DNA of 19,787 nucleotides from an uncultured Bacilli bacterium (GCA_944342125.1 CALVMF010000014.1:1-19787); one strand, 5' to 3'. Shown: positions 6,126-14,678, counted from the first letter of the stretch. The notes: generated from the sequence alone by a model not told the origin. Translations and numbers: made by a program.

Positions 6126-8459
6126 TTAATTTTTATAAAAAGATTTTAAGGTTTCTTCAATTTCGCTTGTTGATGACACTATTTTGCTATTTCTATAGCG
6201 CGATAAAAATGCTCTTTTATAGTTAGTTTGTTTATAACGAGAATCAATAATTAAAGCACTACCTCTATCATTTTCCGTTCTAACTACTCGCCCTAAAGCT
6301 TGAAATATCTTGTTGATTCCAGGATTTGTATAGGCAAATTCATAACCATTAATGTCTTTTGACGAATAATAGTCTTTTATCAGATTATTTTCAAAATTTA
6401 CTTGAGGCAAGCCAACTCCAACAATAACCACCCCAATTAAACGGTTCCCAACCAAATCAATCCCTTCGGCAAAAGACCCACTGATAACACAAAAACCTAC
6501 TTTGGTATTTTTTGGAGAGTATTCAAAATTGTACAAAAATTCCTCTTTTTCGGTATGAGACATCTCTGGCTTTTGAAAAATAAAGCGCTCATCATCCTTA
6601 AAAAAGTCCTTAATTTTATTTAAGTATTCGAAAGATGGCAAATAGATAAGATAATTCCCAACCTTACAATTAATATAAGCATTAATTTCGTTCACTACTT
6701 CACTTATCGTTTTATCACGATCTTTATATTTTATAGAAATGTTGTCATTAATCATTAATAAGAAGTTATTTTCATCAAATGGTGAAGGTATCGAAATGAA
6801 ATTTAAATCATTCTTATTTAATGTCGCTTCTTCAAAATAATCTATTGGTGTAAGAGTTGCCGAAAAAAATAAAGTTCCAATAAATTTATACAAAATTTTA
6901 TTTAAATAAGATGAGACATCAATGCAGAAAAATTTAATAGTCAAATTATCTTCCTTTAAATCAAGTATAATTCGATAACCTTCGTTTAAATTGCTATAAA
7001 TAGTAATAAATTTATATAAATCAATTAAAAAATCTTTACTTTTTCTAAGTTTTAACTTTGAATTTTCAGCTTCGAGAATATTTACTTCATTTCTTAAAGA
7101 AGTTAAATTGTTCATAAATTGTGAATCTATTGCTTCGAGCAAAATTTCTCCACGAGAAAAATCAAATTGTTTAAATAATTTAAGGTCGGCATTAATCTTT
7201 TTGATTATTTTTTTGAGCTTATCGCTTTTATAATCCTTAATTTCTTTTTTTAAGATTTCATAACCACTTGAATAAAAGACAGCACTATACATATCTCTCG
7301 ATCTATCGATAAGATTATGCGCTTCATCGACTAAAGCAAAAATTTTATATGTTTTGTCTGGAGCATCAAAAAATCTTCTCAAATATGATATTGGATGGAA
7401 GACATAATTATAATCGCAAACCAAAAAATCTACATATGAAGAAACATCTAAAGAGAGTTCAAAAGGACACATTTCATATTTTTTAGCATATCTTTTGATA
7501 TTCTTACTTGAAAGTAATTTCTCGTGAGTAAATATGTCAGTTAAAGCATCTTTTAATTTAGTGTAATAGCCAATAGTCAAAGGACATTCATCTGGATTAC
7601 AAGCTTTTTCAAGATTATATGGGCACATTTTGGATCGTGCTTGTATTTCTACATAAGAAAGTTCATATCCATAATCTGATAAAATCTTAAAAGCATATTT
7701 AAAGTTTTCAAAATTAATATTTTTTGGGCAAAGATAAAAAGTCTTATCAATTCTCTTATTTTTAAAAAATTTTAAAGTCGAAAAAATAGTTGCCATTGTT
7801 TTTCCAATTCCAGTACTAGCTTCGGCAAATCTACATTCAACTTTTTCACAAGTTTCTTGAGCAAATTCGATTAGTTCTTCTTGTCCTTTTCGCTCTTTTT
7901 CAAATGGAAATTCAATTTTTTCTAATGATTTTTCCCTTTTTTCTTGAAGTACTTCTATTACACTTTGAAAGCGAAAATAAATCGAAAAATATTCTAAAAT
8001 TTTAGCGAGTAGTTCTTCTTTTTTAAAATAAAAATCTTTTTTTAAAATATCATCATCTTTTTGGCTTATATAGGTCAGTCGTATTGAAATTTCATCCAAA
8101 TTTTTCTCTAAACAATACAAGTATGCATAACAAATGGATTGCCCAAGATGCCATTCTTTATTTTCTTCATAAAAGACATTTAAATCCTGATTAGTCGATT
8201 TTATCTCTTCAATAATTGGATTTTTTTCACAATAAATACCATCAGCTCTTCCCGATAAAAAAATTAAATAATTATCGAAAGTAAATGTTGCTCTTAAAGG
8301 GTATTCTTTTAGGTAATTTGAGCCTTGTTTTGATTGATAAATGTTGTGAATTTTCGTTCCTTCTTGCATGGTTAAAGCATTAAACGAACGAGAATCAATA
8401 TTGCCTTTGCGCAACACAAAATCAACTAATTGGTGTACAGAAAGTTCGATTGTTTTCAT
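6126..8459 (-). CDS. PD-(D/E)XK nuclease fused to DinG/XPD-type Fe-S helicase
   Basis: 777 residues. The N-terminal ~180 carry the RecB/Cas4-like nuclease motifs in order: EGTKIH (H38), SGRADGI (D73), IIEEIKST (E85, K87) and GQSICYAY (Q107, Y111), so the nuclease looks intact. The helicase follows: Walker A EASTGIGKT (213-221), four cysteines C279, C287, C292 and C331 positioned as the Fe-S cluster of XPD/DinG proteins, Walker B box DEAH (378-381), the motif GSFAEGIDLVGNRL and motif VI QALGRVVRTENDRG. Family knowledge predicts 5'-to-3' unwinding coupled to DNA cleavage, in repair or in processing of R-loops or flaps. The ATG at 8459 is three bases after the fmt stop in the same frame, with no clear ribosome site, so translation is coupled. 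Bacillus DinG instead carries an exonuclease-like N-terminus; this fusion is a different type. Confidence 0.88.
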   Translation of the reverse strand: MKTIELSVHQLVDFVLRKGNIDSRSFNALTMQEGTKIHNIYQSKQGSNYLKEYPLRATFTFDNYLIFLSGRADGIYCEKNPIIEEIKSTNQDLNVFYEENKEWHLGQSICYAYLYCLEKNLDEISIRLTYISQKDDDILKKDFYFKKEELLAKILEYFSIYFRFQSVIEVLQEKREKSLEKIEFPFEKERKGQEELIEFAQETCEKVECRFAEASTGIGKTMATIFSTLKFFKNKRIDKTFYLCPKNINFENFKYAFKILSDYGYELSYVEIQARSKMCPYNLEKACNPDECPLTIGYYTKLKDALTDIFTHEKLLSSKNIKRYAKKYEMCPFELSLDVSSYVDFLVCDYNYVFHPISYLRRFFDAPDKTYKIFALVDEAHNLIDRSRDMYSAVFYSSGYEILKKEIKDYKSDKLKKIIKKINADLKLFKQFDFSRGEILLEAIDSQFMNNLTSLRNEVNILEAENSKLKLRKSKDFLIDLYKFITIYSNLNEGYRIILDLKEDNLTIKFFCIDVSSYLNKILYKFIGTLFFSATLTPIDYFEEATLNKNDLNFISIPSPFDENNFLLMINDNISIKYKDRDKTISEVVNEINAYINCKVGNYLIYLPSFEYLNKIKDFFKDDERFIFQKPEMSHTEKEEFLYNFEYSPKNTKVGFCVISGSFAEGIDLVGNRLIGVVIVGVGLPQVNFENNLIKDYYSSKDINGYEFAYTNPGINKIFQALGRVVRTENDRGSALIIDSRYKQTNYKRAFLSRYRNSKIVSSTSEIEETLKSFYKN

Positions 8460-8462
8460 TAA

Positions 8463-9404
8463 TTAAATGATATCGCCTACTTTAAATAAATTTTGATTGC
8501 CGTTAAAAAATGATTTGTAGTCCATCATTTTTTTACCAGGTTTTTGAAGTTCAAGAATTGAAATTACGCCATCACCTGTTTCAATGTAAAAAGCGTTTTT
8601 ATCGTATTTAACAATTTTTCCAGGTGTAGTATTAGATTTATTTTCAACTAAGGCTGCTTTTTTGACCTTATATTTAACATCAGAATGTGAGAAAAATGTA
8701 CCAGGATCAGGGTAAAAAGCTCTAATTTTATTAATAATTGATGATGAATCAGCGTTAAAAATTAGTTTGGAGTCTTCAAGTTTAATTTTTTTAGTGAAAC
8801 TTACTAGACTTTCATCTTGTTCTACGCCTTTATTTATACCATCAGCAACGTCCTGTATGCCCTCGTCAAAGGTTTCATATGCCAAATCAGCAAGTTTTAA
8901 CGATAAAGTTTCGTAATTATCGTTATCAGCAATTTCAATTTCTTTTTTATAATACATCCTTCCAGCATCCATTTTATCGACCATTTCCATTAAAGTTATG
9001 CCAGTGATTTTATCTCCATTTAAAATAGCTGCTTGAATAGGACTTGCTCCACGATATTTTGGCAGCAAAGAACCATGCAAATTTAAAGCTTTAATCTTAG
9101 GAATATCAAGTACAGCTTGAGGGATAATTTGACCATAAGCCATGGTAAGAAGTATATCTATATTAAATTTAGTTAAAAATGCATAATCATCACGTATTTT
9201 ATGTGGTTGAAAAACTGGAATATTGTATTTTTCAGCAATAAGTTTTGTTTCGGTAGGTGTAATAATCATTTTTCTACCTTGTGGTTTATCTTCTTGAGAT
9301 ACAACAAGTTGAACATTGTATCCATTTTTTATCAATTTTTCTAAAACAATTGCACTAATTTTTGGTGTGCCTAAATATGCGATTCTCAGCTCTTTTTTAT
9401 CCAT
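8463..9404 (-). CDS. fmt: Methionyl-tRNA formyltransferase
   Basis: Formylates initiator Met-tRNA using 10-formyl-tetrahydrofolate. 313 residues, the normal size. The N-terminal Rossmann-like domain starts IAYLGTP; the catalytic region reads LNLHGSLLPKYRGASPIQ (Asn and His of the catalytic triad) followed by TLMEMVDKMDAGR with the catalytic Asp. The C-terminal OB-like domain contains FYPDPGTFF and the end GKKMMDYKSFFNG, usual for Fmt. The ATG at 9404 has AGGAAAG about 11 bases upstream. It heads a leftward cluster with the nuclease-helicase and lepA and is divergent from rpsT; an extended -10 lies in the shared gap. In Bacillus fmt sits beside def and priA elsewhere, so this placement is a local rearrangement. 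Confidence 0.96.
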   Translation of the reverse strand: MDKKELRIAYLGTPKISAIVLEKLIKNGYNVQLVVSQEDKPQGRKMIITPTETKLIAEKYNIPVFQPHKIRDDYAFLTKFNIDILLTMAYGQIIPQAVLDIPKIKALNLHGSLLPKYRGASPIQAAILNGDKITGITLMEMVDKMDAGRMYYKKEIEIADNDNYETLSLKLADLAYETFDEGIQDVADGINKGVEQDESLVSFTKKIKLEDSKLIFNADSSSIINKIRAFYPDPGTFFSHSDVKYKVKKAALVENKSNTTPGKIVKYDKNAFYIETGDGVISILELQKPGKKMMDYKSFFNGNQNLFKVGDII

Positions 9405-9429
9405 AAATACTTCACTTTCCTAGGCAAAT

Positions 9430-9438
9430 ATTTTAACA
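9430..9438 (-). promoter_or_regulatory. Extended -10 promoter candidate for fmt
   Basis: On the minus strand TGTTAAAAT (9438-9430) is an extended -10 (TGn then TAAAAT). No good -35 is seen 16-18 bases upstream, which extended -10 promoters can do without. It lies 26 bases before the fmt start codon. Confidence 0.5.
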
Positions 9439-9446
9439 ATTCGTAG

Positions 9447-9476
9447 TTGTTTTTACTATTTATTTTATGATAAAAT
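9447..9476 (+). promoter_or_regulatory. Promoter of rpsT
   Basis: -35 TTGTTT (9447-9452), 18-base spacer ending in TGA, -10 TAAAAT (9471-9476), which also forms an extended -10. The start codon is 30 bases downstream with the ribosome site AGAGG at 9492-9496. Confidence 0.65.
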
Positions 9477-9505
9477 CTTTTTCGTATCGAAAGAGGTATT
9501 AAATT

Positions 9506-9769
9506 ATGGCAAACATTAAATCACAAAAGAAAAGAATTCTCACAAACGAAAAAGCTAGAATCAGAAACGTTGCATACAAATCAAAATTAAGAACTGCTAT
9601 GAAAGCTGTTAGAGTTGCTTGCGAAGCCAAAGATGTCGAAAAGGCTAAAGTCGCTTTAGTTAAAGCATTCTCAATCATTGATAGAGCTGTTACAAAAGGT
9701 ATTGAACATAAAGGAACAGCTAACAGACAAAAATCAAATCTTCAATTAATGGTTAATAAATTAGCTTAA
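9506..9769 (+). CDS. rpsT: 30S ribosomal protein S20
   Basis: 87 residues, the usual size, very basic and helical. The N-terminus MANIKSQKKRILTNEKAR and the end KGTANRQKSNLQ are signatures of S20, which binds 16S rRNA at the base of the 30S body. The ATG at 9506 has AGAGG ten bases upstream. It is the only plus-strand gene in the window, with its own promoter and intrinsic terminator, and lies between fmt (divergent) and holA (convergent). The same holA / rpsT opposed arrangement occurs in Bacillus. Confidence 0.98.
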   Translation: MANIKSQKKRILTNEKARIRNVAYKSKLRTAMKAVRVACEAKDVEKAKVALVKAFSIIDRAVTKGIEHKGTANRQKSNLQLMVNKLA

Positions 9770-9798
9770 TTAGCTAACAAATTAATTAATCATTATAG

Positions 9799-9826
9799 GA
9801 AGCATAGTTAATATGCTTCTTTTTTT
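9799..9826 (+). terminator. Intrinsic terminator of rpsT
   Basis: Perfect 8-bp stem GAAGCATA (9799-9806) / TATGCTTC (9812-9819), five-base loop, then seven T. It lies between the convergent rpsT and holA genes. The opposite strand has no T tract after the stem, so it probably acts only for rpsT. Confidence 0.9.
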
Positions 9827-9835
9827 GCGTTTAAA

Positions 9836-10789
9836 TTAATATTCAATTAAGAATCTTTCAAAGCCCACAAATCGATCAATTCGGCTATGTTTTATATCTT
9901 TATCGAGTTCAGCGAGTTTGGTTAATTTATCTATAAAAAATTCTGCTTTATAATTTTTCACGTTTTTTTGCGTTATGTATATTCTACCAGCACTACTACC
10001 AGTAATTTTTGCTATTTCATCGACTTTATAATTATTAAGTAGCAAATTTTTCACGTTCAACATAAACAAAATGGACGACGAAAATAGATTAATAAGAGTA
10101 ACAGGCTCAATATTTTTCACGCGCAAATCATAATAGACTTTCAATGCTTCCTTTTTTTCACCATTATTAAGAGAATTCATGATTTTAAAGACATCATCTT
10201 CAAGATTTTGTGGAACCAAAGCTTCAACATCAGCTAATTCGATATTATTTATTTTATATAAAATAAGTTTACTTGCTTCATTATTAAAAACGCTTAAATC
10301 ATTATTAGCACGCTTAATTAACTCATTTAAAGCATCTTGTGATATGGAAATATTTCTTTTTTTGAAAAATTGCCCTGCATAAATTGGCCAGTCACTTTTT
10401 TGAATGTCTTTAAATTCTAAGACTTTACCATCTTTTAATATCTTCGAATAAATCGCATTTTTCAATGAAATTTTAGACCCATGAACAACAAAAATAAGGT
10501 GGGTATTTTCATCTAAATTTTCGATTGCTGACAATAGTTCATTAAATATTTGATCATTTTTTCTACTTTTAATGTCGGAAACAAAGAAATTAGCGTTATC
10601 GGCAATGATTAATTTAGCGCTCCCATATATAAACATTTGATTCATTTCATCAATAAGATTGCCGATACTATCTTTATCAAGATCAAAGTTAACGATATTT
10701 TCTTCTTCGCCATTAAAAAGTTCTTTTCTAATCTTCTTTATACGATTTTTAATCATCGTATTTTCGTTTCCATAAAGTAAATAGACCAT
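9836..10789 (-). CDS. holA: DNA polymerase III delta subunit
   Basis: Clamp-loader subunit that opens the beta sliding clamp. The N-terminus VYLLYGNENTMIKNRIKKI, the later region QLIFVVHGSK-like strand (THLIFVVHGSKISLKN), KRANNDLSVFNNEASKLILY near the middle and the all-helical C-terminus are typical of HolA/YqeN; 317 residues is slightly short of the usual 330-350. The frame could open at a TTG at 10795, but the ATG at 10789 gives the conserved start MVYLLYG. No ribosome site is visible. The gene follows comEC by 21 bases in the same frame, so coupled translation is likely. The comEC-holA order is the same as in Bacillus subtilis. Confidence 0.93.
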   Translation of the reverse strand: MVYLLYGNENTMIKNRIKKIRKELFNGEEENIVNFDLDKDSIGNLIDEMNQMFIYGSAKLIIADNANFFVSDIKSRKNDQIFNELLSAIENLDENTHLIFVVHGSKISLKNAIYSKILKDGKVLEFKDIQKSDWPIYAGQFFKKRNISISQDALNELIKRANNDLSVFNNEASKLILYKINNIELADVEALVPQNLEDDVFKIMNSLNNGEKKEALKVYYDLRVKNIEPVTLINLFSSSILFMLNVKNLLLNNYKVDEIAKITGSSAGRIYITQKNVKNYKAEFFIDKLTKLAELDKDIKHSRIDRFVGFERFLIEY

Positions 10790-10810
10790 ATGCAAATATT
10801 TTACAACAAA

Positions 10811-12829
10811 CTAGAGCAGATATTCTATCGTGCCTTCTAAATCAGTTCTTCTAACTTTTATTTTTAAAGTATTTAAATTTCGTAAAACCTTATCACTTGG
10901 ATGCCCATACATATTGTCAACGCCACAACTTATGATAGCTTCTTCAGGAGAAACATACTTTAAAAACTCTAAAGATGAACTTGTATCGCTACCATGATGA
11001 CCAACTTTTAAATAGTCACAATCTAAATCCTTATATTCAGACATAATATTTTCTTCAATTTCGACAGGTGCATCACCCATTAATAAGAATTTTTTACCAC
11101 CCAAAGAAAACCAAAGTACTAAAGATCTACTATTTTCTTCTACATTATCTAAAATGTTATTATTAATGTTGTATATTGGTAATATTTCATTATTATACTG
11201 ATTAAAATTATTATAATCGTATATTTTAGTAACATTAAAATACTTTTTAAGGCTTTCGCTTGCGTAATAATGATCTATATCATAATGAGTGATAAATAAT
11301 GCATCGATTTTATAAATTCTATTCGACTTTAAATAGGGGATTAAACTATTAGTTGCTATATCTTTATAAAGGCTTCCTCCAGTATCTATTAAAATCGTTT
11401 TGTTCTTCACCCTAATTAATGTTGAATCGCCTTGACCAACATTAATAAAGCTTACTTGATTAGTGAAACTATTAGTAATTGGAACAAAATAAATAAGTAA
11501 AAATAGCATATCTGCAACAATAAATTTTTTAGCTATCTTTTTAAAATTTATTTCCATTAAATAAAGCGTGAAAAATACTAAGATAATGTGAACGACAACA
11601 AAAAATTGGCTCATTTCTGGCGCATTTATATTCAAGAATTTTAGATCAAACAAAAGTAAGAAATCGTATGCAAAATCTAATATATTTTCTAAAAACGGCA
11701 ACTTAACCAAGATAATCAATGGAAATAATAAATAATATAAAAATCTAATAAATGGAATAAAAATTATGGCAAATATAATGGTTAATAGGTTTATACAATT
11801 ATTGAATTCGATCGTAAAAGGTATGATCAAAACATAAATTAAAACTTGGGGTACAAAGCGCTTTATATACCGTTTTTTTCTTTTAAAAAGTAAGCGTGAA
11901 AAACTCATAAATGTCGAAATCAATAAAGGCATTATAAACCCATATTGATACACGTTGTATTTGTTAATTAGAAGAACGCTATAAGAGATAGATCTAATAG
12001 AAAGCGTATCTTTATATTTAAATTTTAGAGCTATGAGTTTTACAAAATAAAATAATGTAAGTCTTTTTATAATAAAGCTATCGATATTTAAAATAAAAAT
12101 CGGAATAAGTAAAAATAAAGTTAATAAAATAGCTAAACTTTCTTTCATTTTTCTATTAAAAAATGAGTTAATTTTATAAAAGAAATAATTTAAATAAATA
12201 CCAGATAGTGAAAATAAATAAAATATTGAATTACTTCTTAAATTCAAAATTAAGGTCGAATTATAATCAACTTCATCTAACAATAATAAATTTACTAAAG
12301 TGATACTTTTTTGCGATTGAAATAATGAAATTATATTAAATTTGTATCTACTACAATCAATAGGCATCTTTATTGTATGTGTATACGAATTTATGTATAT
12401 TTGACGCCTAATTCCTTGATTTTTGAGGTAATTTTTAAAGTCAAATTCACTTTCTATTGATGCAAAGTCAAGATTAGAAAAATTCCCATCGATGCGAACA
12501 ACATCAAATAATTTAATGTCGTTATTGCCATATTTATTGACGTAAAATCTTTCAAAACCATCGAATATTACACAATAATTTTCTTTCGACTTAATTACTA
12601 TTCCAGTAAAACTTTCACTATTTTGAAAAGTAGTTAAATCAACTAATCCTATACAAAAGCACAAAACAAAAATTAAAGTAACGATGCACAAATATTTTCT
12701 TTCGTTTCTATACTTTTGGATTAGCACTATCATCACGAAAATTAATAATGCTAATCCAATGAACCATGAATCAAGTTTACTTACAACATAAGCTGAAATA
12801 ATCGTTATTAAAATAACGAACCACTTCAT
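10811..12829 (-). CDS. comEC: ComEC, DNA-uptake channel protein
   Basis: Membrane channel that takes in single-stranded DNA during natural transformation. 672 residues, somewhat shorter than the usual 730-780. It opens with two to three membrane segments (about 3-62), then an OB-like extracellular region (about 70-160), a block of membrane segments (about 178-450) and a C-terminal metallo-beta-lactamase domain: VGQGDS (464-469), THYDIDHYYA (514-523), MGDAP (584-588), VGHHGS (609-614), YGHP (641-644). The metal-binding residues look complete. ATG at 12829 is three bases after the comEA stop and in the same frame, with only a poor ribosome site, so it is probably coupled to comEA. comEB, between comEA and comEC in Bacillus, is absent. 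The stop is TAG. Other competence genes are not in view, so a working uptake system is inferred. Confidence 0.94.
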   Translation of the reverse strand: MKWFVILITIISAYVVSKLDSWFIGLALLIFVMIVLIQKYRNERKYLCIVTLIFVLCFCIGLVDLTTFQNSESFTGIVIKSKENYCVIFDGFERFYVNKYGNNDIKLFDVVRIDGNFSNLDFASIESEFDFKNYLKNQGIRRQIYINSYTHTIKMPIDCSRYKFNIISLFQSQKSITLVNLLLLDEVDYNSTLILNLRSNSIFYLFSLSGIYLNYFFYKINSFFNRKMKESLAILLTLFLLIPIFILNIDSFIIKRLTLFYFVKLIALKFKYKDTLSIRSISYSVLLINKYNVYQYGFIMPLLISTFMSFSRLLFKRKKRYIKRFVPQVLIYVLIIPFTIEFNNCINLLTIIFAIIFIPFIRFLYYLLFPLIILVKLPFLENILDFAYDFLLLFDLKFLNINAPEMSQFFVVVHIILVFFTLYLMEINFKKIAKKFIVADMLFLLIYFVPITNSFTNQVSFINVGQGDSTLIRVKNKTILIDTGGSLYKDIATNSLIPYLKSNRIYKIDALFITHYDIDHYYASESLKKYFNVTKIYDYNNFNQYNNEILPIYNINNNILDNVEENSRSLVLWFSLGGKKFLLMGDAPVEIEENIMSEYKDLDCDYLKVGHHGSDTSSSLEFLKYVSPEEAIISCGVDNMYGHPSDKVLRNLNTLKIKVRRTDLEGTIEYLL

Positions 12830-12832
12830 AAA

Positions 12833-13372
12833 CTACTCATGTAAATAGATTGAATCTTTAAGCTTTTCAAAAGTCGCATTGCCAATGCCACTTACATCCA
12901 TTAAATCTTCTAAACAATAAAAAATTCCATTTTCTTCTCTATGAGCAATAATTTGATCTGAAATTCCATCACCAATACCACTAATTGTCATTAGTTGTTC
13001 TTTTGAAGCATCGTTGATATTTACTTTCTCTAATGGCTCATCTCCACATATATCGCTTAAATCATTTTTTGGAGCGATATAATATTCGGCATCTTCTTCA
13101 ACTGTTAAATCTAGATAATAACACCTTTCATCAGCATTTGAATTAACACCACCAGCTTTGTCTATAAGATCCTGCAATGTTGAATCAGGTTCTAAGATGT
13201 AATTACCTGGTTTTACGACTTGTCCGCTTATACCAATAGTAAGATTGTTATGATCATCAACAAGTTGAGTTGGGTCACCACCATTGTTATTGTTGGTAAG
13301 TTGCGGAATGAATGTCATTGCTACAATTCCAATAATAGTTGCAATGACTACGACTGCAATTACTTTTAACAT
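12833..13372 (-). CDS. comEA: ComEA, DNA receptor for transformation
   Basis: Membrane-anchored double-stranded DNA-binding protein. The start is chosen at 13372 (MLKVIAVVV), not at the in-frame ATG at 13390, because AAAGGAGA lies seven bases before 13372 and actually overlaps the upper ATG. The 179 residues hold an N-terminal membrane anchor (about 3-24), an Asn/Asp-rich stalk, an SLBB-type domain (about 46-105, ISGQVVKPGNY) and a C-terminal helix-hairpin-helix pair (VNINDASKEQLMTISGIG at 117-134 and MDVSGIG at 158-164) that binds DNA. It leads the comEA-comEC-holA unit. Its ribosome site is locked in the 3' arm of a terminator hairpin that follows greA, so expression may depend on read-through or refolding. 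Confidence 0.95.
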   Translation of the reverse strand: MLKVIAVVVIATIIGIVAMTFIPQLTNNNNGGDPTQLVDDHNNLTIGISGQVVKPGNYILEPDSTLQDLIDKAGGVNSNADERCYYLDLTVEEDAEYYIAPKNDLSDICGDEPLEKVNINDASKEQLMTISGIGDGISDQIIAHREENGIFYCLEDLMDVSGIGNATFEKLKDSIYLHE

Positions 13373-13406
13373 AAAAAAATCTCCTTTCATTATCTAGAAG
13401 GAGATT
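13373..13406 (-). terminator. greA terminator hairpin masking the comEA ribosome site
   Basis: On the minus strand AATCTCCTT (13406-13398) pairs perfectly over 9 bp with AAGGAGATT (13386-13378), loop 11 bases, followed by a T run to 13373, directly before the comEA ATG at 13372. It has all features of an intrinsic terminator for greA, and its 3' arm is the comEA ribosome site. Confidence 0.85.
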
Positions 13407-13447
13407 ACTTTCATTTTTTTTAAAAATTTCGCAAACTTTTTTTAAAA

Positions 13448-13924
13448 TTATTTAAAATCGATAATTCTAACTTTATAACTTGGTGTAGTTTTAACAGTAA
13501 CTTCATCACCAACCTTATGACCAATTAAAGCAGCACCTAAAGGACATTCATTAGAAATCTTTAAATTATTAGGATCAGAGATTGGGTCAGCTTCGATGCT
13601 GGAAACGATTTTTACTGTTAATTGAGTGTTATCTGAAAGATCTTCAAAGGTGACAACGCTAGAAATATTAATTGCTTTTGTTTTTCCTTCAGCAACAATT
13701 TTTGCATTAGCTAAAATGTTTTCAATTTCGGTGATTCTTCCTTCAATTTCAGCTTGCTTATTTCTTGCAGCATCGTAATCAGCGTTTTCACTTAAATCGC
13801 CCATTGCACGAGCGTTTTGAAGTGCTTCGATTACTTGTGGTCTTTCAACATCAATTAAATTTCTATATTCAGCTTGTAAATTTTCATAACCTTCTTGTGT
13901 TAATACTATTTCTTTTGTAGCCAT
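13448..13924 (-). CDS. greA: Transcription elongation factor GreA
   Basis: Rescues backtracked RNA polymerase by inducing cleavage of the transcript. 158 residues, full length. The N-terminal coiled coil has ARAMGDLSENADYDAARNKQ (39-58) with the acidic tip D43 and E46; the FKBP-like C-terminal domain includes SNECPLGAALIGHKVGDEV. The ATG at 13924 has GAGGAA eight bases upstream and its own extended -10 promoter. In Bacillus greA also lies downstream of the alaS-ruvX-DUF1292 group. A strong hairpin at its 3' side separates it from comEA. Confidence 0.97.
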   Translation of the reverse strand: MATKEIVLTQEGYENLQAEYRNLIDVERPQVIEALQNARAMGDLSENADYDAARNKQAEIEGRITEIENILANAKIVAEGKTKAINISSVVTFEDLSDNTQLTVKIVSSIEADPISDPNNLKISNECPLGAALIGHKVGDEVTVKTTPSYKVRIIDFK

Positions 13925-13948
13925 TTTTATTCCTCGCTTTTTCGTTTA

Positions 13949-13960
13949 TGTATTATATCA
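13949..13960 (-). promoter_or_regulatory. Extended -10 promoter of greA
   Basis: TGATATAAT on the minus strand gives a perfect TATAAT (13957-13952) with the TGn extension; no clear -35 is present. The greA start is 27 bases downstream. Confidence 0.75.
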
Positions 13961-13983
13961 AATTACCTAATATTTATGCATTA

Positions 13984-14256
13984 TTAATCTTCTTTTATAT
14001 CTTGAATTGTTGGATCCTCATTATAAGCTTCTAAAACTTCTTCAGCTTCTTTTAATTCTTCTTCATCAGTTACCTCGAAAAGCTCATGTTCCTCGTTATA
14101 GCGCATAACTATTACTTCGTCAGGATCATTGTCATCATAAATAAAGACATATTCAGCGTTTCTTTCTGGGTTTTCATACGTAAAAAGAATATTCATTAAA
14201 TATTCTTTACCTTCTTCATCGTAAATTACAATTTGTTTATCGTTTAATGGTTCCAT
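13984..14256 (-). CDS. DUF1292 (YrzB-like) family protein
   Basis: Small acidic protein of 90 residues; reads KQIVIYDEEGKEYLMNILFTYE then YVFIYDDNDPDEVIVMRY, matching the DUF1292 pattern (Bacillus YrzB). Its biochemical function is unknown. The acidic tail (EELKEAEEVLEAYNED) is also usual. The ATG at 14256 has GGAG nine bases upstream and overlaps the end of ruvX by 20 bases, so the two are cotranslated. Position after alaS-ruvX agrees with Bacilli. Confidence 0.88.
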   Translation of the reverse strand: MEPLNDKQIVIYDEEGKEYLMNILFTYENPERNAEYVFIYDDNDPDEVIVMRYNEEHELFEVTDEEELKEAEEVLEAYNEDPTIQDIKED

Positions 14257-14674
14257 TTTTTAAACTCCTCATAAAATCTTCTAATATAACTACGGCGCTC
14301 ATCATATCAATGATTTTTTTAATTTTATCTTCTTTTAAGCCTTCTTCACGAAGCCTTTCTCTAGCTTCAATAGTTGTATAGCTTTCATCACAATAAAAGA
14401 CATTTAAATTTGGCTTTTCTTTTAATAAATCGTCAATAAATCTTCTAACTGATTGACACCTTTCGCCTTCTTGTAAGTCAAGTTGTTTAGGTAAGCCAAT
14501 TACCACATTTTTAATATTTTCAATCTCTAAAAGATCTATTAAATGATTTCTTGCTTTTTTATAGTTTCCTTTTTCGAAATTATAATTTTCTCTAGGATGA
14601 ATAATGCCTAAAGAATCGCTAATTGCAATACCTAAACTTTTCGTTCCTAAATCAAGTCCAATATATTTTTCCAT
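14237..14674 (-). CDS. ruvX: RuvX/YqgF, putative pre-16S rRNA nuclease
   Basis: RNase H-like nuclease needed for 5' processing of 16S rRNA, formerly called Holliday junction resolvase-like. 145 residues. IGLDLGTKSLGIAISD (5-20) carries the first acidic residue, VVIGLPKQLD the middle strand, CDESYTT the second acidic site (usually DERLTT, so Ser-Tyr replaces Arg-Leu here) and KKIIDMMSAVVILEDFM the last Asp. ATG at 14674 is four bases after the alaS stop without an obvious ribosome site. IreB (YrzL), normally between alaS and ruvX in Bacillus, is not here. Confidence 0.93.
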   Translation of the reverse strand: MEKYIGLDLGTKSLGIAISDSLGIIHPRENYNFEKGNYKKARNHLIDLLEIENIKNVVIGLPKQLDLQEGERCQSVRRFIDDLLKEKPNLNVFYCDESYTTIEARERLREEGLKEDKIKKIIDMMSAVVILEDFMRSLKNGTIKR

Positions 14675-14678
14675 GAAA

